From: JBBRSD01 sp038245725
GTDB lineage: Bacteria; Actinomycetota; Coriobacteriia; Anaerosomatales; JAAXUF01
Length of the DNA stretch: 64,000 bases
Assembly (NCBI GenBank): GCA_038245725.1
Contig: JBBRSD010000001.1
Coordinates: 124,001-188,000, forward strand
Reading direction: 5' to 3'
The position numbers and the translations under genes were made by a program. Positions 36,476 to 44,513 of this stretch are shown here, in pieces. Numbering within the stretch: position 1 is the first letter of the stretch; each line of letters starts with the position of its first letter. The notes under the pieces were generated by a model. It saw only the letters and a list, made by a program, of their open reading frames with translations. It ran no database searches and was not told where the DNA came from.

Positions 36476-38989
36476 TCAAATCTCGTGCCGTCTGGCCCAA
36501 GCCACCACGGCCTGTCCGTACGATACGGCTCCATCGTTGACCGGTAGTCTCGCGTGGTTGAGGGGGGTCAACCCCTCTTCACGCAGCCGACGCACCGCCA
36601 AACCAAGCACGAGGCGGTTCATGAACACGCCTCCTGCGAGTGCGACGTAGCGTGTTCCACCGCGCTCGGCCGCTGTTTTCCCCACGCGGACTATACACTC
36701 CACCACCGCTCGGTGGAACCGGGAAGAAATTACCCCCACAGGTATATCATCTGCAACGTCATCAAGCAAAGCCGAGAGGACCGATGTCGGGTCGATAATC
36801 ATCGGCGGCAGCCCGTCAGCAAGGGGCGGTTCGTCTGCCGAGACGAGCGCGAACTCGTACGCGCCTTGCGCCTCGGGATCGGCCGAAGCCTCGAGCAGGA
36901 TCGCTGCCTCGCCCTCGTAGTGCGCATCGTCCGCCACGCCGATTAGCGCGGCGACGGTGTCGAAGAGACGACCCATCGAGCTCGTGAGCGGGCAGTTCAC
37001 CTCGCGCTCGATCATGCGCAGCAGCGTGGTCTCCTCGGCGGGCGCGAGGCGCGAGAGGAGCGGTGCAGCGCCGGGGTGATCGAGCAGCCCGAGCGCGGAC
37101 AGGGTCCCGAGTGCCATGCGAGCGGGGCGCTTGATCGCGGCCGAACCTCCCGGCATCGGGACGTAGGCGAGGTGCGCGAAGCGCTCGTAGTTCGCCCAGT
37201 TCGCGAGCAGCACCTCGCCGCCCCAGATGTGGCCGTCCTCGCCGTAGCCGGTGCCGTCGAACGCGATGCCCACGACGCGCTCCGAGATGCCGTTCTCGGC
37301 GGCGACGGAGACGACGTGGGCGTGATGATGCTGGACGCCGACCTTCGGCAGGTCGAGGCCGAGTGCCCACTTCGTTGAGAGGTACTCGGGGTGCAGGTCG
37401 TGGGCCACGAGTTCCGGGGAGATGCGGAAGAGGCGCTCGTAGAGCTTCTCGGTCGCCTCGAACGAGTCGAGGGTCTCGGCGTTTTCCATGTCGCCGATGT
37501 GCTGGCTCACGAACGCGTAGCCGCCGGTCAGAAGCGTGAAGGTGTTCTTCTGCTCCGGACCGGCCGCGAGGATGTCGGTGTCGGTCTTGAATGGCAGCGG
37601 CAGCGGGAAGGGTGCGTAGCCCCGGCTTCGGCGCACCGGTTCGACGAGTCCGTCAACGACCCGAACGACCGAATCGTCGTAACGCGACAGGATGTCGCGG
37701 TCGTGGAAGAGGAAGCCGTCCGCTATCGAGCCCAGCCGCTCGAGCGCTTCGATGTTGTGGGTCGCGATGGGCTCGTCGGAGAGGTTGCCGCTCGTCATCA
37801 CGAGTGGCCGGCCGCCGACCGCGTCCAGCAGCAGGTGATGCAGCGGCGTGTAGGGGAGCATCACGCCGATCTCTGCCAGGTTGTCGGCGACGCCGTCCGC
37901 CAGCCGTCCGCGGGGCTCCCCGAGGGGTCCGGCGCTCGGCAAATCCTCGCCGGGGGCCCTCGGCGCCGCGAGGCGCTCGTCGCGCCTCACGTCACCTTCC
38001 CGGGCCGCGGAACTCGCGGCGGACCCCTCGGGGACTCCCGCTACCGTGCCCCGCGGTGAGGTCGCGTGCTTCCTCAAGAGCACGATCGGTCGCACTACTC
38101 CGGCCAGCAATCCCTCTTCTGTGGCGTCGACTTCGCAGTAGGCTCGGGCTGTCTCGACGTCGGGCACCATGATTGCCAGGGGCTTGCCCCAGCGGCGCTT
38201 GCGCTCTCGGAGGCGGGCGACGGCTTCCGGGTTTGTGGCGTCGCAGGCTAGGTGGAAGCCGCCGAGGCCCTTGATCGCGAGGACGCGTCCTGCGAGAAGC
38301 ATTGAGGCCGCCTGAGCAACGATCGCATCGGAGCGCGCGGCCTCGACGTCGCGGTCGCGATGATGCCGGGGCGAGCATTCGCGCTCAGGCGCCCAGCGCC
38401 AGTCGTCGGGGGAGCCATCGGCGTTGAGGTAGAGCCGCGGGCCGCAGATGAAGCAGGCGTCGGGCTGGGCGTGGAAGCGGCGGTCGCGCGGATCGCCGTA
38501 CTCCTCGGCGCACTGGGGGCACATGGGGAAGTCGCGCATCGACGTCATGGGGCGGTCGTAGGGCACGTCGCCGATGATGGTGAACCGCGGGCCGCAGTTC
38601 GTGCAGTTGATGAAGGGGTAGCGGTAGCGTCTGTCGGCCGGATCGAACAGTTCGCCGGCGCACTCGGGGCACGTGGCGATGTCGGGGGAGACGAGCGTCA
38701 TCGCGCCCTCCTCGGCACGCGAGGCGCGGATCGAGAAGTCGCGGAGGCCCTCGGGCTCGACCGGCTCGGCGACGATTTCTTCGATGACCGCCATGGCAGG
38801 CGCTCGGTCGCGGATCGCTTGGGGGAACGCGTCGACGGTCGTGGCGTCGCCTTCGACGAAGGTGTGAACGCCGTCGCTTGCGTTGAGCACCCAGCCGGTC
38901 AGGCCTTGCTCGATGGCGAGGTTGTAAACGAAGGGGCGAAAACCGACACCTTGGACGATGCCGGTGATGTGAAGCGAGAGCGCTTTCAC
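36476..38989 (-). CDS. hypF: Carbamoyltransferase HypF with an in-frame insertion
   Basis: About 837 residues, longer than the usual 750. Order: acylphosphatase domain (ITGIVQGVGFRPFVYN), two zinc fingers (CPECAGELFD/CTNCGPRF and CPQCAEEYGD/CFICGPRL), YrdC-like domain, and Kae1-like domain with HHHAHVVSVAAEN and FDGTGYGEDG. It uses carbamoyl phosphate and ATP to charge HypE. About 60 Gly/Ala/Pro/Arg-rich residues (about 306-367) interrupt the YrdC domain between RPIVLLRK and LAEIGVMLPYTP. The GTG start overlaps the upstream stop by four bases. Confidence 0.93.
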   Translation of the reverse strand: MKALSLHITGIVQGVGFRPFVYNLAIEQGLTGWVLNASDGVHTFVEGDATTVDAFPQAIRDRAPAMAVIEEIVAEPVEPEGLRDFSIRASRAEEGAMTLVSPDIATCPECAGELFDPADRRYRYPFINCTNCGPRFTIIGDVPYDRPMTSMRDFPMCPQCAEEYGDPRDRRFHAQPDACFICGPRLYLNADGSPDDWRWAPERECSPRHHRDRDVEAARSDAIVAQAASMLLAGRVLAIKGLGGFHLACDATNPEAVARLRERKRRWGKPLAIMVPDVETARAYCEVDATEEGLLAGVVRPIVLLRKHATSPRGTVAGVPEGSAASSAAREGDVRRDERLAAPRAPGEDLPSAGPLGEPRGRLADGVADNLAEIGVMLPYTPLHHLLLDAVGGRPLVMTSGNLSDEPIATHNIEALERLGSIADGFLFHDRDILSRYDDSVVRVVDGLVEPVRRSRGYAPFPLPLPFKTDTDILAAGPEQKNTFTLLTGGYAFVSQHIGDMENAETLDSFEATEKLYERLFRISPELVAHDLHPEYLSTKWALGLDLPKVGVQHHHAHVVSVAAENGISERVVGIAFDGTGYGEDGHIWGGEVLLANWANYERFAHLAYVPMPGGSAAIKRPARMALGTLSALGLLDHPGAAPLLSRLAPAEETTLLRMIEREVNCPLTSSMGRLFDTVAALIGVADDAHYEGEAAILLEASADPEAQGAYEFALVSADEPPLADGLPPMIIDPTSVLSALLDDVADDIPVGVISSRFHRAVVECIVRVGKTAAERGGTRYVALAGGVFMNRLVLGLAVRRLREEGLTPLNHARLPVNDGAVSYGQAVVAWARRHEI

Positions 38990-39627
38990 GTGCGCGGCTT
39001 GTCGGTGTTGCGCCCTTGCTTCTCGCCTGCGACGAAGCGGTTGTTGATCTGCACGAACAGTGAGTACGCCTGATCGAGCAGGTGGAGAGCTTCGGCGGCG
39101 GTCTCGACTGAGAGCGACTCGCGCGGGCCGTCGAAAGCAGCGTCGTGTATGAACGCGTTGCGCTCGGTTCGAAGCGAACGCCACTTGTGCGGGAACTCCC
39201 CGCAGCCGGCTTTGGACGCCGACTCCTCGAACTGCTCGCCGGTAAGCGTCGGGAACAGCTTGCCGATCCGCAGTCCGACCGAGCGCTGCGTGTCGAGCAC
39301 GCCCGCGCGCAACTTCACGCTCGCACCCTCCGCGGCCATGATTCGCGCGAGCATGTCTTCGAGAAGCGTCTCGAGGAATGTCGCGACGAGGATGACGACG
39401 ACCTCGTTCTCGCCGTCGGCGTGGTAGCGGCGAATACGCGTGTCGACCCGGCGGATGCGGTCGGCGGGAAAGGGGCGGCGGTCGTTACCGGGAGAGCTGC
39501 ACCTCGGGCAGAGGCGGGAGGCGTCGGAAAACGATGGGTCCGACGAGATGAACCCGCAGACGGGGCACTCGATGTAGTGCGGTGCTTGATGGGCCAGCGC
39601 GTGACCCTTTGGTTTCGCCGAGGTCAT
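38986..39627 (-). CDS. Zinc-ribbon plus HEPN-like protein of unknown function
   Basis: About 213 residues. A four-cysteine zinc ribbon (CPVC at 21-24, CPRC at 40-43) is followed by a mostly helical region of 150 residues. Near its end, R156-N-A-F-I-H161 matches the RX4H motif of HEPN domains, which are often RNases or nucleotide-binding modules. The start FLETLLEDMLARI would be the first HEPN helix. It is embedded between cbiO and hypF in a nickel/hydrogenase operon and overlaps hypF by four bases (GTGA). It is not a known Hyp protein. The function is unknown; HEPN-like assignment is by motif only. Confidence 0.6.
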   Translation of the reverse strand: MTSAKPKGHALAHQAPHYIECPVCGFISSDPSFSDASRLCPRCSSPGNDRRPFPADRIRRVDTRIRRYHADGENEVVVILVATFLETLLEDMLARIMAAEGASVKLRAGVLDTQRSVGLRIGKLFPTLTGEQFEESASKAGCGEFPHKWRSLRTERNAFIHDAAFDGPRESLSVETAAEALHLLDQAYSLFVQINNRFVAGEKQGRNTDKPRT

Positions 39628-39633
39628 GGGCAG

Positions 39634-39639
39634 ATTGTA
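39634..39639 (-). promoter_or_regulatory. Possible -10 box giving a near-leaderless transcript
   Basis: TACAAT (five of six consensus) on the minus strand lies only six bases before the ATG at 39627, between cbiO and the HEPN-like gene. A transcript from it would be leaderless. No -35 box was seen at the right spacing, so read-through from cbiO is equally possible. Confidence 0.35.
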
Positions 39640-39649
39640 CCAGCGCCGG

Positions 39650-40468
39650 CTACACGTGCGTGTGGACCTGCCCGTGTCCGTGCGGATGCTCGTGCGCGGC
39701 ACTGCGATGGCGGTGCGCGTGCTCGTGGATGAGGTTGACCTCGAGAAGCAGGTCGCGTTGGCCGAGCACGTCCTCAGGCGTGCCGTCGGCGCAGATGGCG
39801 TGCGCCTCGGAGAGGACGACCATGCGGTCCGCCGATTCTGCCGCGATCGAGAGGTCGTGCGTGGCGATCACGACGGTCTTGCCGGCCGCCTTCCACTCCT
39901 CGAGAACGTCGAGCAGCCACACCTGGCTGCGCGGATCGAGCGCGTTGGTGGGCTCGTCGAGCAGGAGCACGGCTGGGTCGAGCGTGAGCACGCTCGCGAT
40001 GGCGACTCGCTTCTTCTCGCCTCCCGAAAGCATGTACGGCGCCCTGCCGAGAAGCGGTGCGATGCGCAGCTGCTCGGCTGTCGCGGCGACGAGCTCGCGC
40101 ACGTCATTCTCGGCGAGGCCGAGCTGGAGCGGGCCGAAAGCGAGCTCGTCGAAGACGGTGTTGCAGAACAGCTGGACGTCGGCGTCTTGGAAGACGAAGC
40201 CCACGCGACTACGGAAATCGCGGCGGAACTCGGGATCGTCGAGCGCGGCTTCGCTCAGCGGGCGGCCGAATGCATCGATGCTCCCCGCCGAGGCGAACAC
40301 GAGGCCGTCGAGCATCTTGAGCAGCGTCGACTTGCCGCTTCCGTTGGCGCCGGCAATCGCGACGTGCTCGCCAGGTTGGATCGTCAGGTCGATGCCGACC
40401 AGCGCCGAGGCGCCGCTGCGGTACTCGTGCCCCACGCCGACCAGCCTGAAGTCCGGAGTCGCGTTCAT
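39650..40468 (-). CDS. cbiO: ECF-type nickel/cobalt transporter ATPase CbiO with His-rich tail
   Basis: 272 residues. ABC ATPase motifs: Walker A GANGSGKST (40-48), Q-loop in FVFQDADVQLF, signature MLSGGEKKR, Walker B VLLLDEPT and the H-loop VIATHDLS. The last 25 residues hold ten histidines, probably binding nickel or cobalt. It energises the CbiM/N/Q part encoded just upstream, with which it overlaps by four bases (ATGA). Given nikR and the hyp genes, nickel is the likely metal. Confidence 0.92.
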   Translation of the reverse strand: MNATPDFRLVGVGHEYRSGASALVGIDLTIQPGEHVAIAGANGSGKSTLLKMLDGLVFASAGSIDAFGRPLSEAALDDPEFRRDFRSRVGFVFQDADVQLFCNTVFDELAFGPLQLGLAENDVRELVAATAEQLRIAPLLGRAPYMLSGGEKKRVAIASVLTLDPAVLLLDEPTNALDPRSQVWLLDVLEEWKAAGKTVVIATHDLSIAAESADRMVVLSEAHAICADGTPEDVLGQRDLLLEVNLIHEHAHRHRSAAHEHPHGHGQVHTHV

Positions 40469-42285
40469 CGCAACGTCACCATCCTGTCGATGCCGAGAGA
40501 CGCGGCGCAGAGGAGCACCACGGCTACGAACCAAGTCCAGTCGCTCGCGGAAAGGGAAAGCGTGACAAGTGACCGCATCGATCCCGCGAAGCCGCGTGCG
40601 AGCATCGCATCGTAGACGTCGTCGGCGGTCTTGACCGACTTCCTGATGACGAACGCCATCCGGCCGGCGACCCACGTGCGATTCTCGGCGGTGCGGGCGG
40701 CCGAAAGCGTGCGGCTCTCGCGCGCGAGGTGCAGCTGCTCGACCGTGCGCATGAGCGAGACGATCTGCTTCTGCGTCATCGCGAGCGTGGCGACTACGAC
40801 CTGAGGCACGCCCATCGCCGAGAGCGCGACGAGCACGTCGGTCCAGCGCGTCGTCCAGATGACGAGCAGGGCGAAGCCGGCGCTTGCCACGACGCGCAGC
40901 ACGAGCGTGGCAGCTGCGAGCAGGCCGGGCGCCGTGAGCGAGAGCGGGCCGAGCGGCACGACGACGTGACCGGGCGTGATCAGCAGCGTGGCCGCCGGCA
41001 GCGCGAGCAGCGCGCCGAAGACGCCCGAAGACGCCCACACCTTGCGCGCGAACGACGCGACCGGGACCCGCGAGGCCGCCGCGAGCAACAGCGTGAGCGC
41101 GACCATCCCCGCGAGCACGGCGGCCGAGTGCACAAAGCTCGCGGTGACCGCGACGAGCACGAGCGCCACGAGCTTTGCGCGCGGGTCGAGGCGCTGGAGG
41201 ATGCCCGGGCCTGAGGCGAGCTCCTCGTTCTCGATCACGTCGGCGACCGCCGAGGCGAGCGCGTCAGCTGTGTGTCGCGCAAGCGAGCGACGGCGCGGGC
41301 GGGACGAGTCGCCTGTCCCGAAGAGCAGTCGGCCTGCAAGCCAGGCTGCGCCCGCGACGAGCAGCGCGCCCACGACCGCGGCGAGCAGGTAGCCGAGCAG
41401 CGGGCTCTTCACGAACGCGGGCGCATAGCCGGGCATCGCGGCGTGCCACAGCGGGCCGAGCCGAGCCAGACCCGGCGGCACGTAGCCGAGGGAGGCCCTG
41501 AGCTGCCCCGGGCTCCACTCGCCCCACGCGGTGCCCCCGGCGAGCACGCCGACCGGCGTCGCGAGGATGAGCGCACCGAGTGCGGCCCACAGCCAGCGCA
41601 TCGGCTTGGCTGCCGGCTTCATCTCGAGGAGGTGCGGATCGCTGGCACCGAGCGCGGCCACCACACCCATCGTGGCAAGCGCCTCGACCCAGCCGAAGAA
41701 GAGCAGGTGCTCGCCGGCCATCGCCGTGACGGCGATTTTGAACGGGTAGGGGGCGTAGAGCGGCAAGCCGGCGGCGGTGTGCGCGATGAGCGGCTGGATG
41801 CCGAACTCGACGCCGGCCAAGATGGCCGCCGCGCCCATCGAGACGTACGCCGCGATACCGCTTGCCGCGATGCGCCGCTTGGCGCCGGGTGAGTCGCCGG
41901 CGATCAGCCGGTAGAGGTAGTAGCCGAGAAACGGCATCACCACGGCCATGTTGAAGACGTTGGCGCCGAGCGCCGTGATGCCGCCGTCGCCGAAGAAGAG
42001 AGCCTGGATGACGACGGCGATCGACAGTGACAAGCACGCCGCCCACGGCCCGAGCACGATGGCGACGAGGGTGGCGCCCACGGCGTGTCCGGTGGAGCCG
42101 CCGATCACGGGGATGTTGAACATCATGATCACGAACGAGAACGCGGCGCCCAACGCCATGAGCGGCACCTGACGGGCGCGAAGCGTCGTGCGGACCTTGC
42201 GCGCAGCTACGGCCCAGATGGGGATGACCGCGGCGTCGAGCATGGCATACGTCTGTGGGCTGAGGTATCCGTCGGGGATGTGCAA
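40465..42285 (-). CDS. Fused CbiM/PDGLE/CbiQ nickel/cobalt uptake permease
   Basis: 606 residues. The N-terminus MHIPDGYLSPQTY carries the His2 of the CbiM/NikM metal site; NIPVIGGSTGHAVGATL and FFGDGGITALGAN follow. Residues about 215-330 form a PDGLE/NikN-like segment (GVLAGGTAWGEW), and residues about 350-606 form CbiQ (LDPRAKLVALVL, then RTVEQLHLARESRTL). Substrate binding and transmembrane coupling parts, usually separate genes, are joined. It lies ten bases after nikR, which supports nickel as substrate. Confidence 0.9.
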   Translation of the reverse strand: MHIPDGYLSPQTYAMLDAAVIPIWAVAARKVRTTLRARQVPLMALGAAFSFVIMMFNIPVIGGSTGHAVGATLVAIVLGPWAACLSLSIAVVIQALFFGDGGITALGANVFNMAVVMPFLGYYLYRLIAGDSPGAKRRIAASGIAAYVSMGAAAILAGVEFGIQPLIAHTAAGLPLYAPYPFKIAVTAMAGEHLLFFGWVEALATMGVVAALGASDPHLLEMKPAAKPMRWLWAALGALILATPVGVLAGGTAWGEWSPGQLRASLGYVPPGLARLGPLWHAAMPGYAPAFVKSPLLGYLLAAVVGALLVAGAAWLAGRLLFGTGDSSRPRRRSLARHTADALASAVADVIENEELASGPGILQRLDPRAKLVALVLVAVTASFVHSAAVLAGMVALTLLLAAASRVPVASFARKVWASSGVFGALLALPAATLLITPGHVVVPLGPLSLTAPGLLAAATLVLRVVASAGFALLVIWTTRWTDVLVALSAMGVPQVVVATLAMTQKQIVSLMRTVEQLHLARESRTLSAARTAENRTWVAGRMAFVIRKSVKTADDVYDAMLARGFAGSMRSLVTLSLSASDWTWFVAVVLLCAASLGIDRMVTLR

Positions 42286-42295
42286 GCGCTGACGC

Positions 42296-42715
42296 CTAGA
42301 GGTGCCGGCCGGTGGTGGTCGTCACGAGCTTGCCGTGCTTCACACCCTTCGTGCCCAGCAGCGCCTCGGCGATTCCTCGGATGTCGCCGCTTTCGCCGCG
42401 CACGACGATGACTTCGAGGCAGTTGTGCGCATCGAGGTGCACGTGCATCGAGGAGACGACCTTGTCATGATGAGCGTGCTGGAGCGCGTCGAGCTTCTCT
42501 GCGAGGTCGTTGGCGTGGTGGTCGAACACCATCGTGACGGTGCCGACGATCTCCTCGCCGGGCGCCTCCCACTGTGCATCGACGAGCGCATCGCGCACGA
42601 GGTCGCGCACGGCTTCGGAGCGGTTTGTGGCGGTGCCGCGCCTGGCTACCAGCTCGTCGAACTTGCCCAGCAGTTCCTCGTCCATCGCCACACCGAATCT
42701 GACGAGCTTGCCCAC
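42296..42715 (-). CDS. nikR: Nickel-responsive regulator NikR
   Basis: 139 residues. An N-terminal ribbon-helix-helix (KLVRFGVAMDEELLGKFDELV) is followed by an ACT-like nickel-binding domain with HHANDL, VSSMHVHLDAHNCLEV: the two His and the Cys of the square-planar nickel site are there. Nickel-bound NikR normally represses nickel uptake. AGGAGG lies seven bases before the GTG at 42715. It heads the transporter/hyp run, so it likely regulates the whole run, though no clear NikR operator was recognised. Confidence 0.93.
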   Translation of the reverse strand: MGKLVRFGVAMDEELLGKFDELVARRGTATNRSEAVRDLVRDALVDAQWEAPGEEIVGTVTMVFDHHANDLAEKLDALQHAHHDKVVSSMHVHLDAHNCLEVIVVRGESGDIRGIAEALLGTKGVKHGKLVTTTTGRHL

Positions 42716-42758
42716 GGTTGCGCCTCCTGCGTAGTGAAGTAGTAGCACGAACTAAGAA

Positions 42759-42786
42759 AGCGTAACACGCCCGGCGCCCCCGTCAA
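42759..42786 (-). promoter_or_regulatory. Promoter of nikR, similar to the one at 43152
   Basis: On the minus strand: -35 TTGACG (42781-42786), 16-base spacer, -10 TACGCT (42759-42764). The same boxes and much of the spacer recur upstream of the neighbouring gene. The start is about 44 bases before the nikR GTG. Confidence 0.55.
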
Positions 42787-42851
42787 GAGGTCCGGGCGTG
42801 CGTGGAAGCGCTGGTGCGTTCGAGCGGCTGAACCGCCCGGCGTGCGAGCAG

Positions 42852-43100
42852 CTAGACGAGCTCGACCGTCGTCGTTTCGTCTGAGCGGCCCTCGAGGTCG
42901 ACGATCGCGGAATCGAGTTTCGCACGCGCCTCGCCGAGAAGAACTCCGGCCTGCGCCAGCGCGGTGCTGACTTCGGAACGCTTGCCGTGATCGGCGAGGT
43001 GATGCAGCTGCTCGAGCCACAACTGGACCATCGCGACGGCGTCGTCGGACTGGCCGATGGCAAGCCTTAGCTGGCCTACGTTGACTCCCTGCTCACACAT
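42852..43100 (-). CDS. Small helical protein of unknown function
   Basis: 82 residues, predicted mostly helical and acidic, starting MCEQGVNVGQLRLAIGQ. It has an AVAMVQLWLEQLHHLADH segment and no motif I recognise. AAAGGA precedes the ATG at 43100. It stands between nikR and trxA with its own promoter, almost the same as nikR's, so it may be coregulated with either. The N-terminal Cys2 could be exposed. No function can be given. Confidence 0.65.
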   Translation of the reverse strand: MCEQGVNVGQLRLAIGQSDDAVAMVQLWLEQLHHLADHGKRSEVSTALAQAGVLLGEARAKLDSAIVDLEGRSDETTTVELV

Positions 43101-43151
43101 GGCGTGTCCTTTCGGGGAATGTGACTCGAGCGGCGTGGCACGAGTCATGAA

Positions 43152-43178
43152 AGCGTAACACGCCGGCCGCCTCGTCAA
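43152..43178 (-). promoter_or_regulatory. Promoter of the 82-residue protein gene, similar to the nikR promoter
   Basis: On the minus strand: -35 TTGACG (43173-43178), 15-base spacer, -10 TACGCT (43152-43157). About 50 bases around it resemble the nikR promoter region (GCACGA, GAAAGCGTAACACGCC and CGTCAAG are shared). Confidence 0.55.
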
Positions 43179-43213
43179 GGCGCCGGGCGCGAAGTATCCG
43201 GGCCTATATTCGC

Positions 43214-43537
43214 TCAGCCGAGATACGGGGCGAGCTCCTCGAGCAGACGCTTCTTGGGCATCGCACCGACAAGCTTCTTGGCGACCTGGCCATCCTTGAA
43301 CACGAGCAAGGTGGGAATGGACAGGATGTCGAAGCGCGTGGCGATGGTCGGGTTCTCGTCGACGTTGAGCTTGCCGACGGTGACCGCGTCGTACTCGTCG
43401 GCGACTTCCTTTAAGACCGGCTCCATCATGCGGCACGGGCCGCACCATGGCGCCCAGAAGTCGAGAACGACCGGCTTGGAGCTTCCGGTCACCGTTGACT
43501 CGAAGTTCGCGTCGGTGACCTGTGTGAGATCTGCCAT
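43214..43537 (-). CDS. trxA: Thioredoxin
   Basis: 107 residues with the active site WCGPC near residue 31, the FDILSIPTLLVFKDG motif with the cis-proline, and KKRLLEEL at the end. It is reduced by the thioredoxin reductase encoded 28 bases upstream, and both would be in one transcript. Length and motifs are those of a classic cytosolic thioredoxin. Confidence 0.95.
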   Translation of the reverse strand: MADLTQVTDANFESTVTGSSKPVVLDFWAPWCGPCRMMEPVLKEVADEYDAVTVGKLNVDENPTIATRFDILSIPTLLVFKDGQVAKKLVGAMPKKRLLEELAPYLG

Positions 43538-43565
43538 GAAAACTCTCCCTTCACACCTGCGGAAC

Positions 43566-44513
43566 CTACAGCGTGCACGTAGCGATTTCGTCGATGTAGC
43601 GCACCGCTTCGAACGCCGCCGAGGCACCCTTGGCCGCAGCGGTAACCACTTGCTTGAGCTCAGAATCCGTGACATCGCCCGCAGCGAACAGGCCCGGAAC
43701 CGAGGTCCTGCCGTCGTGGTCAATTGTGATGTACCCAGAGTCGCTCGTCTTGACCAGTTCGTTCGCGAGTTCGTTGACCGGGTGAACGCCCACGAAGATG
43801 AAGACGCCATCAAGGGTGAGAAGTTCCTCGGGCTCGTTTTTGGTCGACTCGAGTCGAATCGCGGTGACCCTTCCCTCGGCGCCCAGGATCTCGACCGGCA
43901 CGCGCGAAAGGTGCTCCTGGATCTTCGGGTTGACCTTGCATCGCTCCTGGATGCACTTGGTTGCACGGTACTCGTCGCGGCGGTGGATGAGATGCACTTT
44001 GGAAGCGAACTTGGTCAGGAACAGCGCTTCCTCGACCGCCGCGTCCCCTCCGCCGATGACGCCGACGACCTTATTCCGGAAGAGCGGTCCGTCGCAGGTG
44101 GCGCACCACGAGACCCCTCGTCCGGTGAACTCCGCTTCGCCCAGTATGCCGAGCTTGCGAGGCACGGCGCCCGTTGCCAGGATCACACAGTCCGCCTCGA
44201 ACGTCTCGCCCTCGCAGCTGAGCACGAAGTGCCCGTCATCGGCGATCTCGATCTTCTCGACCGGCGCGAAGCTGCGGATTACCGCGCCAAACTTCTCGGC
44301 TTGCCTGGTGATGAGGTCGCCGAGTTCGGCCCCGTTGATCCCGTCCGGGAACCCCGGGTAGTTCTCGACCCAGTCGGTGGTAACGATCTGGCCTCCGGGG
44401 ATGCCGCGCTCGAAGACCACGGTCTTGGCACGCCCGCGGGCGGCGTACAGGGCGGCGGCGAGGCCTGCCGGTCCGCCTCCAACGATCGCTATCTCGATGT
44501 GTTCGGCGCTCAC
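43566..44513 (-). CDS. trxB: Thioredoxin reductase (NADPH)
   Basis: 315 residues. FAD-binding GGGPAGLAAALYAARG near residue 11, the redox disulfide CATCD near 137, NAD(P)-binding GGGDAAVEEA near 157, and C-terminal VPGLFAAGDVTD. It passes electrons from NADPH to thioredoxin. The GTG at 44513 shares one base with the upstream stop, so it is coupled to the PIN-TPR gene. Confidence 0.94.
   Translation of the reverse strand: MSAEHIEIAIVGGGPAGLAAALYAARGRAKTVVFERGIPGGQIVTTDWVENYPGFPDGINGAELGDLITRQAEKFGAVIRSFAPVEKIEIADDGHFVLSCEGETFEADCVILATGAVPRKLGILGEAEFTGRGVSWCATCDGPLFRNKVVGVIGGGDAAVEEALFLTKFASKVHLIHRRDEYRATKCIQERCKVNPKIQEHLSRVPVEILGAEGRVTAIRLESTKNEPEELLTLDGVFIFVGVHPVNELANELVKTSDSGYITIDHDGRTSVPGLFAAGDVTDSELKQVVTAAAKGASAAFEAVRYIDEIATCTL

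Noticed and set aside
40465..42285. Assembly artefact joining separate cbiM, cbiN and cbiQ
   Set aside because: The frame is continuous with ordered domains and no duplicated sequence; NikM-PDGLE fusions are known, so a real fusion is more likely.
42720..42760. Classic NikR operator (GTATGA-N16-TCATAC)
   Set aside because: Only GTAGTG/GTAGTAG near-repeats are present; no inverted pair fits.
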